Origin: Gordionus sp. m RMFG-2023
Lineage: Eukaryota; Nematomorpha; Gordioida; Chordodea; Parachordodidae
DNA: 64,000 bases
Direction: 5' to 3'
NCBI RefSeq assembly: GCF_954871325.1
Contig: NC_088775.1
Location: 42,943,561-43,007,560 of the forward strand
The notes beneath the pieces are model-generated. The model ran no database searches. It saw only the letters and a program-made list of their open reading frames with translations, and was not told the origin of the DNA. This document shows positions 12,594 through 23,800 of the stretch, piece after piece (within the stretch, counting starts at the first letter, position 1; each line of letters opens with the position of its first letter). The translations under genes and the position numbers were made by a program.

Positions 12594-13619
12594 GATGCTT
12601 GTCCTTATGGGACATTTTGGCCCATGTATTGCACATCAAACAACTCCTACTGATATTTTCTATATCTCTATTCATTCCCGGCCACCATATATATTCTCTG
12701 CCCCATTGTTTCATCTTCTCCACTCTTGATGCCCCGCATGAATCATTGTCAGCACAGCATCCCTTAATTTGAGCGGCACTACACCTCTATTCCATGGCCA
12801 AATCTTTTTCTATATATTTGTAAGTTTTGTCTTCATCTCGCCATGTCTTCCGCCCCTTTATGCATGCCTTGATACTTGTTAATTCGCGATCCCTTAATGT
12901 GGCCTTTTTGAGTTGTTCCCACGTTACCGGTCCTCCTTTAGATATTTCTGCCATATTTTTATCCAGCGGTCTCACTCCCATCAATCTTGTGTCCTAGATA
13001 CACCACCTCCGATACTCCCAACACACTCTTCTCGGCACTGCCTTCAATCTTTTACCCTTAATTCTTCGGAATACCTCCTCTAATTTCTGGGTATGCTGCT
13101 CAGGAGTCACCCCCATTACTAACACATCTTCTCTTCCATGTAGTAAAACACCACTTCTAGGCCTTGTAAAACAGCTGCCATAGTTCGCTGAAAAATCCAC
13201 AAAATTTTGGCACACAGCCCTCCTTCATTTTAATATCTACTTTATAATCACTCAGACATCCTAAACCTTCATCAAAAATCTCTTGATAATTGTCCACTAA
13301 TTTACATACTCCTTCTTGCACTTTGATTATTCCTAATTCCATTACTTTATTTCGCAATTCCGCGTTGTCACGCAGATCCGTTTTCTTTATTTCGACTTCA
13401 ACTCCTCAAATACGCGCTTTTCCTTTCCCCTTTTGTTCTAACTCTTCGAGCTCCATCGTCCACATCTGCGGCAACCTCTCTACATTCAAAAAATTCCCAT
13501 CGTCTATTCCCCTACAGATCTTCCCCATTTCTCCCTTAGAATTATTCTCCCCAATTTTTTTCCTAGAATTATTCGCCCCAATTATCCCCTTATAATTACC
13601 TTTTCCCATTTTTTTTAAT

Positions 13620-13990
13620 ATTCCCCAATGAGTCCCCCTATTACTCTCCAAAGAGCCCCCCCCATTACTCCCCAATGAGTCCCCCTGATTACTCTCCAAT
13701 GAGTCCCCCCGCTTACACCCCAATGAGTCCCCCCGATTACTCCCCAATGAGTCTCCCCGATTACTCCCCAATAAGTCCCCCCAATTACTCCCCAATGAGT
13801 CCCCCCAATTACTCCCCAATGAGTCCCCCCAATTACTCCCCAATGAGTCCCCCTGATTACTCCCCAATGAGTCTCCCCAATTACTCACCAATGAGTCCCC
13901 TCGATTACTCCCCAATAAGTCCCCCCTATTCTCCCCCATAAGTCCCCGATTACTCCCCAATTAGTCCCCCTATTACTTCCCCCGATTTCT
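13620..13990 (-). repeat. 24-bp minisatellite inside Gypsy element 2
   Basis: About 15 copies of a 24-bp unit close to GGGGACTCATTGGGGAGTAA plus four bases, encoding repeats of DSLGSNWG on the minus strand because 24 is a multiple of three. It lies between the protease and reverse transcriptase remnants. The Pro/Ser-rich frame on the other strand is a shadow of the repeat. Confidence 0.9.
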
Positions 13991-14184
13991 TTTCCCAAAA
14001 TATTCTTCCCTATTTCCCTCCTAGAATCATGAACCCCTATTTCCTTTTTTCACTTCGCTTATTCTCTCATTTCCTAAGAATACTATCCTCTCACTCTCAG
14101 TCTCTTCCCTTATCTCTACGATACTTCCTCGCTCTCTTCCCTCTCTATTCCTACTAAACGCAGCCCCGAATTCTGGTAATGATT

Positions 14185-15400
14185 CTACGTATTCCTCCGA
14201 TATATCCCATAAACATTTTGTCTAGTTAAGGGTACAAACACACCCCGCCATGAAAATACTCCCCAAAAACTATACCACGGCCCAATTCTGGTTATCCAGT
14301 TCCACTCCATTACCGCATCAACCTCCCGATTGATAATCCACAAATCTAATATCTCCACCCTTTCTCCCAATATCGCTTCTATTTCAACTCTCCCCATCAC
14401 AGATACTTGTGATCCATCGAATTATCGTATTCTCAAAACTCTATTTTCGATCATCTCATCATGCCAAATACTCCGATATTTATCCTATTCCATTACCGAA
14501 ATAACCGCTCCCGTGTCAAATAACATTGGCACCGTACTTCCATTAAAATTTATTATTACTCTCGGACAAGGGTCATGTACTATTCCTTCTTGTATCATAT
14601 TTATATATCCCATAATTTTTATTTTTTCGGGAGACCGCCCTTTTCATGTCTCCTTGAATCTCCTCGCCTTGACCCGCGTAATTTTATTGCCATCATATAG
14701 TCACCAATTCCCACATTCTCTCGCCACATGTCCTTTGACGACATTTGAAGCATTCCATATTTTGCTCCAAAATATGTCCACCCATCCCCTCCATTTTCTT
14801 TCTCTGTCCTCACATTCGGGGCATTCTCACCCATTACTCTTTGCGGAAAACCCCCTCTAGTGTTATAATGGCTCGAATTGCACTCCTCTTTATTGAGACC
14901 ATCCACATCCGGCACAATTTTTCATGTTTTCCCGGACAATATGGAGCTATCTGTCCAAATTTTTCCCGACAACCCCTAACCATATGTCCTTATCTTCCCC
15001 AATTACAACAATTTAAATTCATATATCCTATTCCACAAGAATCAAAACCTCGTCTCATTTCTATTCTTCTTCCTTGTGAATTCTCTCTTGATCCCCTCTG
15101 CATTCCTCACATTTGACCATCGTAGGACTCTCGCTTCTCTGGTCTATGGACTAATTCATTTATATCACTCTCCGTCCATCCTTGAATTAACTCTTGAAAT
15201 GGTAGCCACATCACCTTTCCCATCACATCTTCCTCTCAATTATGTCCTTCTATTATCAAAGTTTGTCTTTTTATTCTAACACTGCGGCTTCTCTTCATCC
15301 TTCTTCCCCATATTAAACTACACATCCATATTACTAGTATAACCAATGCGCCAAAAATATTGTATTGAATCTCCCAGTATTTAACAAATTTTAAGCTTTT
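14185..15400 (-). pseudogene. Gypsy element 2 ORF1 and protease remnants
   Basis: Fossil. Reading right to left, about 15400-15250 encodes KYWEIQYN, a hydrophobic run FGALVILVIWMCSLIWG, a basic RRMKR patch and a segment like RSVRIKRQTLIIEGHN. This matches ORF1 of the copy at 57.3 kb almost word for word (KYVELQYN, membrane run, GRRMRR, EGHN). Knuckle-like Cys/His segments and a protease-region trace follow to about 14185. Broken in many places. Confidence 0.7.
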
Positions 15401-15416
15401 TATCCCGTCGTTATAA

Positions 15417-17900
15417 AAAATTTATAATTTATTTATAGGACAGTTTAAAATGGCTTCGGTGTTTTTGTTGTTTGGTGATAGACCGTTACTATTTATTACA
15501 TGTCCTAGGTATTCAACGGACGGTTGCGCGAATTTGCATTTTGGTAGGTTTATTTTCAGGTTGTATTTGTGCAGTCGTTGAAATAGTTTATGGAGGTTGT
15601 CCCAATGCTCATCTTCTGTTGTCCCAGTAACTATTATGTCGTCCAAGTAGGTGGTAGTTTTGTCTAAGCCTGCAATTACCATATCCATGGTCCGTTTAAA
15701 TATCATGGGAGCGGCGGAGACCCCAAACGGTAGTCTATTTACACGGTAGGGACCAAGATGTGTACTTATGGTTAGGATTTCATTTGTTTCCTAGGTAACT
15801 GGAATTTGCATATAGGCATCCTTAAGATCGATTGTTGTAAATAAAGTACCTCCTTCTAATTGGCCAAAGATATCCTTTATTCTGGGAAGTGGATAACAGT
15901 CGTTTTTGACCCATGGATTGATGGTTACTTTATAATCTACACATAGTCGGAGGGTGCCGTCTGTTTTGGTTACTGGGACAATTGGAGATCCCCATGGACT
16001 ATATCCACACTTTTCAATTATTTTGGCTTGCTCCCATCGATTTAATTCCTCTTCGACTTGGGTTTTATAGGCGTAGGGTACTTGTCTTGGTTTGATAAAT
16101 CTGGGCTGAGCTTCTGGTTTTAGATGTACGTCTATGGGAGTTGGAAATTCCCCTAGAATATCGTCGGCAATATTGGGAAATTTGGCTATTAGTTTGGTAG
16201 CGTTTGTTTCGGCCGATATATTGGACATAATTGAGGGGAAAATTCCTATGGCCTATAATGGGTTTATTATCATTGTCGGTGATTAATACTGACTTGAAAG
16301 CAGATTGTTGATCATATTTTAACCAGGTTTTAATTTCGCCCAATATGGGAATGGAGTGACCGGAATATGAAGTTAATTGTATTATAGATTTAGTTATGGT
16401 TTTTAAAATGGGTGTTGTATATATTTTTTCCTATGATAGTTATTGGCGATCCCGTATCAATTTCCATTTTTATTGGAATCTCATTAATTGTTAGGGAGAT
16501 GTGGTAAGCCTTGGGTATGGGGTTTAGAATAACATGGTTGATGTTTAGGGATGAGAGGTTGGGAAGGGGGTCCTTTGGGGAATTATCGTCTATAGTTAAA
16601 TAATTTAGTGATTGCTGATGTAAAGGATAGCTTTCCAGCTGTTCTATTGCATTTACTACATTGTTTGTTATAGCTTTTTTTGTTTCGGGTTGTATGGTGG
16701 GTCTTAGACAATTTCGCTCTAGGTGACCTATTCGTTCACAATTAAGGCATTTGGGGATTTGATATTGTTGTCGGTTATATGGGGGCCATTAAGATGAATT
16801 GTTTGTGGGATATTGGTATTGTGGGGTTTGGTGATACGGGGGCACATAAGATGAATTGTTGGAGTGATTTGGGTATTGTTGTTGTTGGTTGTATTGCGTC
16901 CAATGCGATGAATTTTTGGTTGGATAATTGTCTCTATGGGTAGGTTTAGCGTTTGACTTGAATGTTAGGTGTGTATAAGTATCCTGATGTGGGGCAATAT
17001 CATAATTTCCTCCATCTGATGTTGACCAGGATTCGAATTCGATAAGCTCCTCGGTTTTTGCTATTTCCACATACTCTTGGAACTGAGTAGGGGGTAGCGA
17101 TAGTAACTTGCGTTTTATTACTGTTGAATAAACGCCAGACATAAATTGGGTAGCCATAAATAAATCGTGGCTCTCCTTTAAATCGCAATTGTGGGCGATT
17201 TCGACCAGGGCTTCTGCGTATTGGGTTATCGATTCGTGGAGATGTTGAATTCGATTCCTTAGTCGGTAGCGGGGGGCGGTTCGGCGAATTTGTCGATTGA
17301 TTGATTAATTTTTAGAAACCCTTGGGTCTCTATTGCCTCTGGATAGAACGTATTTTTTAATTTGGCAAATAATGTTGGTCCGCAGTAAGTTAGAAATAGT
17401 ATACCTTTCTATATATCATCGGAAAGCCTAACGGTCTTGGGTTCGAGCCCCAATCAGGGCGCCAGTGAAGAATTTTGAGACACTTCATTTAAATGATTTT
17501 GAGATCAGGTCGAAGTCATAATAATTTATTTAATAAAGATTTTCAAAATTATTTTTAACATAAAAAAGTATGTAATGATTTTCAAAATTATTTTACGGAA
17601 AAAAAATAAAGTATATCTAAACTATAAAAAATTCGTCCCTTTTATAGGGAAAATAAAAGGCGCAATTATAAATTAAAATTAAATTGGCGTAAAGTGAAAA
17701 AAAGAACGTTTTTGTGGAAACGAGTTGTGTTAGTTTTATCGTACATAATTGGGGATAAAACCTACCCCCTATTCTTCCCGAAACTCAAAATATACCTTGG
17801 GATGCAGGGTGGTCTCCCGGACCCAACGGTCTAACTCATATTTTCGGATCACCTTACTGAGGATTCCTAAAGTAAGATATCCAGTAAAGTGAGAGAAAAC
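15417..17900 (-). mobile_element. Unrelated Ty3/Gypsy fragment (element E), minus strand
   Basis: Fossil fragment of a different Gypsy lineage. From right to left: a probable 5' LTR (about 17900-17465), a primer-binding site (17464-17433), a gag region with Gln/Asn/Tyr-rich sequence (about 17160-16790), one CCHC knuckle (CLNCERIGHLERNC, about 16750-16710), protease (EIDTGSP, about 16470) and reverse transcriptase (about 16230-15422) with LRLCVDYKVT, YPLPRIKDIF and YLDDIIVTG. The copy ends inside the reverse transcriptase. Only one LTR is present, so age cannot be judged. Broken, a handful of breaks. Confidence 0.8.
17433..17464 (-). promoter_or_regulatory. Primer-binding site of element E, lysine-tRNA-like, unusually long match
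   Basis: On the + strand this reads as the 3' part of a tRNA: a T arm TTGGG TTCGAGC CCCAA with a perfect five-pair stem, then an acceptor 3' strand ending GGGCGCCA. It fits the 3' end of animal tRNA-Lys. On the element's strand it is TGGCGCCCTGATTGGGGCTC onward, directly after the LTR. The similarity spans about 32 nt, against the usual 18 or so. Confidence 0.65.
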
Positions 17901-17939
17901 ACAAAAGCCATATGTTTTACTTTCACTGTGTTTAACTTA

Positions 17940-18125
17940 AAACAAGAGAGGGACCAAAAAGAGAAACCTTTTTTTTAAAACTTTCATTTTATTGTAAACA
18001 AAGGAGGGGCATTAAAAAAAACTTTATTTAACTTTAACATAAACAAAAGAGGGGGATTAAAAAAACTTTTTCATCTTAACCATATAAAAAGAGGGGGATA
18101 AAAAAAACTTTTTTTTTTCATCTTT
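17940..18125. repeat. Short imperfect tandem repeats (GAGGGG-type)
   Basis: Four imperfect copies of a roughly 50-60-bp unit marked by AACAAGAG or AAAAGAGGGGGA followed by A/T runs. Nothing coding. Confidence 0.6.
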
Positions 18126-18189
18126 TATAATTTCAAAAAAAAAATCTTGGTTATTTGCAATGTCAGCAGATATGATATTATTAAGAGCG

Positions 18190-18450
18190 TAAACAATCCA
18201 ATGATGCACATACACATCCACACTTTATAAGTCTAGATATGACAACAATTAGAGCAAATTTCGTGTAACAGATTTATAACTGATAAAATTTGTGCAGCAC
18301 TTCCGTTTAACAGGTTAATATGACAAAAATGTGGATAAATTCCGTATCTGGTAAAATTTGGACAGCACTTCCGTACAATAGGACCCTTCTTTTTAAAAAA
18401 AATAATTTTCGACTAAAATGGGCAGCACTTCTGTGTAATTTGGCCACTCG
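18190..18450 (-). repeat. Leader repeats of Gypsy element 2
   Basis: Imperfect tandem copies which, read on the minus strand, share CGGAAGTGCTGC, CAAATTTT and a TATAAATC-like segment. The same words are tandemly repeated ahead of ORF1 in element 3 (about 56915-57090). Conservation between two copies suggests a functional leader or promoter repeat. Confidence 0.6.
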
Positions 18451-18479
18451 GTGTATTTTTGTAAAAAAAACGTGTTCCA

Positions 18480-18965
18480 CAATCCTCTAACGTTTTCCTA
18501 TTAGTTTTCAACGGTGTTCCGTATATACAACGCTTTTCCTACCAATTGGTTTTCAACCTTATTCCGTATATACAACGCCTTTCCTACTAATTAGTTCTCA
18601 ACGTTATTCCATATATACAACGCTTTCCCTACTAATTAGTTTTCAACGTCATTCTGTATATCCAACTCTTTTCCTACCTATTGGTTTTCAACGTTATTCC
18701 GTATATACAACACTTTTCCTACTAATTAGTTCTCAACGTTATTCCGTATATACAACGCTTTCCCTACTAATTAGTTTTCAACGTGATTCCGTATATCTAA
18801 CGCTTTCCCTACTAATTAGTTTTCAACGTTATTCCGTATATACAACGCTTTCCCTACTAATAAGTTTTCAACGTTATTCCGTATATACAACGATTTTCCT
18901 ACAAATTAGTTTTCAACGTTATTCCGTATATACAACGCTTTCCTATTAATTGGTTTTCAACGTTA
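18480..18965. repeat. 45-bp minisatellite, about 11 copies
   Basis: Unit close to AACGTTATTCCGTATATACA then ACGCTTTTCCTACTAATTAG and TTTTC. Highly regular, with few changes between units. Confidence 0.92.
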
Positions 18966-19000
18966 TTTTTTAAAAAAAATTATTATCCCATACACTACGT

Positions 19001-19011
19001 CTTGGCCACCA
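19001..19011 (-). promoter_or_regulatory. Possible primer-binding site of Gypsy element 2
   Basis: The minus strand reads TGGTGGCCAAG directly after a segment ending AATAAACTTAAAAG, which could be an LTR end. Element 1 also has a TGGTG start at this position. Weak on its own. Confidence 0.4.
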
Positions 19012-19019
19012 CTTTTAAG

Positions 19020-20786
19020 TTTATTACACACAATTTTTAAAATGTAACACACAATTCGGACTCTTTGTTTTATTTTATTAATATCAAAATATACTTCCCA
19101 CAAATTTAAATATAAAATAATCTATAAACCGCGGAAACAACTAAAAAAAAAAAATAATAATAATAATTTTAAAAAATTTAATAAAAAATTAATGAATGAT
19201 TTTTCCCTTTTTTTAGGATTTTTATATTTTTTAAATTTTTACAAATTTATTATTTATCAAATAAAAAATATATTTTTCATTATAATTATGACTAATGAAA
19301 ATAATATTAATTTTACGACGATGACTCAATAAAATATTATAAATTTTTATGACGATGACTAAAATAATATTATAAATTTTTATGACGCTGACTAAAATAA
19401 AAGACATATACAACAATTATGATTGTGCGAGAATAAAACATCTAAAATATAAATTATATCTTTTTAAATTTTGAATTTGTAAATTATGAATATATGTATA
19501 TCAAAATATAATAATAAATGAATAAATTTTTTTTTTATTTTGAGTCATTATTTTTATCCTGACCCGAACCCTGGACTCGGGTCCTTTCAAATTTTATTCC
19601 TGTACCCAAACCTGGACCTGGATCCTTTTTTTTGTCCAAGGGTTCACATCCCTGAAAAAAATATCAACTTTTACATTCTTTCTTTCAAATTATTGTTTAA
19701 GATATATGCATACATTTTTGAGGGTCAGAGAGTGGGGGGGGGGCTAAGGGGAATATTCTATATTAACTTAAAATGATATTGACAAAAAGTGATAAATTTC
19801 TGAAGGGATGGGGATTTTCCCTTGCCCCACCCGGCTACGCCTATGCAACATTATATTAATTATATGACTGTTTGTCAATGTAGTTAGCTAAGAATTACAA
19901 ATTGCGTGTAAAAAATTCAATTACCTTGTATAGTTTTAAAAATCATTATCAATAGAGGTTAACCTTTTTTATCACTTGTATTTTAGACACAAAATTTTTT
20001 TATACCCGTAATCGAAAATATTTAATATTGTAATAAATAGATAAATGTTATGTATTAAAAAATATTTTGTTTAATATCTTGTTTTATTTTACTTTCATTA
20101 TTTGTATGCATAATAAATGACAAAAATTTAGAATTGTTCTGAGTTTGCAAATTTCAATTACAAAAGTATAATATATTTATATAAAACCCGGCCGAAGGCT
20201 TGGCAAAACCGTTTTGAAGGCCCGCAAAATGGGTATGGAGGCGAAGAACTCCAAAATTTTTTAAGTTGAGAATCCTGAAATTATAAAGGCTAGTGAGGCA
20301 CCCAATGATATAGTACCTGAATATATTTTATATATAATTTCTTTATAGTATGTATATGTAAATCAAGTATTCTATCACATGACAAATATTATAAAACTGT
20401 ATGATTGATTTGCATATGACATTAATAAGATTAATAATATATAATATATCTCATTTATAACAGTCTTATTTCATCTAAAAAAAGTTATCCCACCCCTTTA
20501 AAAGCGTCTACTCTCTACCCCCCCCCCCCCCCCCCCATTTATGTAGACACTGCACATCGTAACTGGTTATTACCTATTTTTACGAAAATTCGTCATAAGT
20601 CTTTTTATTATTATAAATATCAGCTGATAAATAATTTGATAAAACAATATTATTTGAGGACCGTAGGTTATGAAATATTAGACAGGAAAAAATTTAGATG
20701 AGCATTCCTTTTATTAAATTATTATTGAAATATGCTGGCCGGTTAAGTATTATGCGTGGTTTTAATTGATTCATTCATTAAAAATA
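19020..20786. other. AT-rich upstream region of POLK
   Basis: Mostly A/T-rich with no credible gene. It holds a short CCCGAACCC/CCTGGACC-rich stretch at about 19555-19640 that looks like part of a MITE, and a C-run insertion at 20506-20548. No clear core promoter was recognised before the POLK start. Confidence 0.45.
20506..20548. mobile_element. Short C-run insertion with GTCTAC ends
   Basis: GTCTAC, then a run of 19 C (20518-20536), then GTAGAC. It appears to be a reduced relative, in reverse orientation, of the G-rich insertion at 12354-12593. Confidence 0.35.
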
Positions 20787-20858
20787 ATGAACACTTTTTT
20801 GAATTTGGACGATACCAAGGCTGGAATGATATCTCTTGATAAAGAGGAGATTAATAAA
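20787..20858 (+). CDS. POLK: POLK exon 1
   Basis: First ATG after an in-frame TAA 24 bases upstream. It encodes 24 residues including [14 protein letters not shown], the kappa N-clasp start. Donor GTATTT, phase 0, followed by an intron of only 44 bp. Confidence 0.85.
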
Positions 20859-23800
20859 GTATTTCTATTATACTAAAATTGTTTTTTTTATCAACCACAT
20901 AGAAAATTCAAGAAGCATCTTTGGGATCGTTATACTATGAAACTCAATTGAAAAGAGCAACAATTCTTGAAAAAAGGATTTTAAATCAGCATATATTTTT
21001 ATCAACATGTGATAATCTTCGATTTGAATCTGCGAAATTGAAAGTATATTTATATTGAAACATAAATTTTAAACATTAGGAAGATGGAAAAGATTTTTAA
21101 AGATTTAAGAAATAAGCAAGACTTATCACAAGTTATAGTACATATAGACCTTGATGCGTTTTTTGCTGCTGTTGAGATGAGAGACAATCCTACTTTAACA
21201 TCGAAACCTATAGCTATTGGTTCAATGCAAATGATTGTATATTTAATTTTTATTACTCAATATATATAGATAGATAGCAATTTTGCTAAATTTTAAATAT
21301 TTTCCCCAAATAAATTTCAAAAGTTAAATTCACTTTATTAAATAATTATTTACTATATATCTGTATTAATTGCTAAACAATTTTGAAAATAATCTTAAAA
21401 AAATCCAAATTAATTGGTATTCAAACATGTGTCTAGATGAGCCTTTGATTTTTAAACCAGATTTTTAGAAATTATGAGACAAAAGTTAATATAGGTTTAC
21501 TAACTAAATGGATATTCTTAAATTTGCTATATACTCCACTCTCATCTATTATTTTATTTATTAATATCTATTATATAGGTATTATTAAAACTAATTGTTT
21601 GGTCATTTTTTTTTGCTTTTCCAATGGTTTCAAAGTGAGGAGATTCACTAGATTTGATAAAATTATTAACAAAATTGTGGAATCCATTTAAACATTTTTT
21701 ACATTGATATTTTAAACAAATGTGTAACTTATCACCTTCATTTTAATTGATAATATTTTCACATGACCACAATCTGGTTTTATTAATTAAAAATACCTAT
21801 TAATTGCTCATAGTTTTTCTTATAAATACCTCCTAGAGTTTTAAGGCATCACATTGTATATTGAATGGTATTGGCCTTAGAGATTTTAATATTTTATAAT
21901 CTTTTTCCATTATATTTTACACTTAGGTATTTTAATAAACCATAAAACTCTATTTTTTAACACAAATTTAGAAACATACATGATTTAATTTTGGAACCCA
22001 TTCAAAAATGCAGGCACCACAAATGGCTAACAATAGTCATTTTGGGGATCTATATCATACTTTTTTAACACCTACACTAAATTAAGTTTTTTATTCTAAC
22101 TGAGTGGACTAAAATAAAATTTTCATGCCTAAATTAGTTCAATATCACTTACACCTGGGTTTCCGCTAAGTTAGTTTAGCTTCTCGTAATAAAATATATT
22201 ATCAATAAATAACATTTTAATTTAGTCTTATAACTATATCAAATATTTAAAAAAAATAAACCCTTTTATGGTAGACCACACATGATTAGGTATGTTAGTT
22301 TAAATAAAAATTACGTTGATGAAAGCAACATTGTTACTAACAGCTACACCATTTGTTACTTGAAACAAGTGACACGTTTTTTATTAGAGGTAGCACAAAA
22401 CTTTAAATTTCTTAAAAAATATGGAAAATATTAATTTTATTATATATTATATTTTGTTTTAAATTTAATAAATAACTTAAACCGAGTTTAATTCAAATCA
22501 ATCACCAAGTTCTTCATTTTTATTTATATTTTTGTTGTTGAGTTTTATACAGTCAGGATTCTAAGTCTAATTAAATTTAATCAATGAAACTATTTTAATT
22601 TATATTCTCTAATATTATAATTTATTTTATAAAGAATATATGTCAACTAGAGGTCTGCATTGGGCGACCCAATGTTTTAAAAAAAATTTAACGCACCCAC
22701 AGCCTGCCCATAATTTTCAAAAATATATACACGCCCGCCCTGCCTATTTGTCTAAAATTCCTTACCCGCCCGCCCATTAGTCTAAAATTTTTTACCCGCC
22801 CGCCCATTATTTATAAAAATTTTAACCCAAGCCCGCTTATAAAATTTAATTATGGCCATTCTTTCAATTTTTAAGCATCTAATAAAAATATTTCAGCATT
22901 ACACTTCTACAAAAAGTTTATAATTTAGGAAATCTTTAATAAAAAAAATATAAATTAAAATTGATATTATATGTAAATATATTGCAAAAATAATAATGAA
23001 TAGACATTTTCTAGATTCAAACACGTTCATCTTTGTTCTAAAAACCTTCCAGCAATGCTAAATCTCCTTTCAGAAGAAGCACTAGTTGCAGGAATTGCCA
23101 ATATTTTTCGTGCTAATCTTGATAGCTTTGGCAAATCTTTTTCCTGTCGTTTCCTCCAAAGTGGGATATTCGCTTGGGTATATCCTCTTCCTCAAATGAG
23201 ATTCGGATGTCCAGTATTCAATATATGTAAAACTCTTTTTTTGAAGTGAGTACGGAATGATTAATCTGCCATCTCAAAATAAAATACCGTGCTGTTTTTG
23301 TAATCGTTTTCATACATTCGGAATAGTAACAGAACAAAATACTATATAGTTTTATAAACCGGACCTTGAGTTAATATTAGAAACAGATGCATCTAACCAA
23401 GGATTTGTAGCTGTTGCAAAAATATGATAATGGTAACAAATTTCCAATAGCTTACACCTCAAGAACTTTACAAGATGCTGAAAAAAATTATTCTACAATA
23501 GACAAAGAAACAAAAGCAATAATAAACGGCGTAGAAAAATTTCATAACTATTTATATGGACGAAAATTTAAAATACGAACAGATCACAAACCTTTAATAA
23601 AGCTAAATGGTAATTGCAGAGATTTAAGCTCATTAAAAAACAAAGATTATTACATTGGGCTTATAAATTATCTGCAAATGATTATGATATAATATACTAG
23701 AATGGTGCTAATAATATAATTGCAGATGCTTTATCGCAAATAACAAGCGAAAATAAAACAGCGAAATATATAAGAAATCTTACTTATGACACATTAACTC

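Larger units (their letters stand above)
11620..19012 (-). mobile_element. Ty3/Gypsy-type element 2, minus strand, heavily degraded
   Basis: Fossil element of the same clade as elements 1 and 3, read right to left. Parts: primer-binding site beside 19011, a 45-bp minisatellite (18480-18965), leader repeats (18190-18450), ORF1 start with a membrane segment (about 15400-15250), zinc knuckles (about 15060-14620), protease (about 14540-14185), a 24-bp minisatellite (about 13990-13620), traces of reverse transcriptase, then integrase (about 12780-11620). An unrelated Gypsy fragment (15417 to about 17900) separates leader and ORF1, and a G-rich MITE sits in the integrase. Badly broken, well over ten breaks, with rearrangement. 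The LTRs are not resolved, so age cannot be given, but it looks older than element 3. Confidence 0.8.

Noticed and set aside
13675-13941. Pro/Ser-rich open frame SPPNYSPM on the + strand
   Set aside because: It is the opposite strand of the 24-bp minisatellite in Gypsy element 2.
17405-17464. Possible tRNA gene
   Set aside because: Only the T arm and 3' acceptor strand are present; no D arm or matching 5' acceptor strand. Its place next to an LTR edge fits a primer-binding site.
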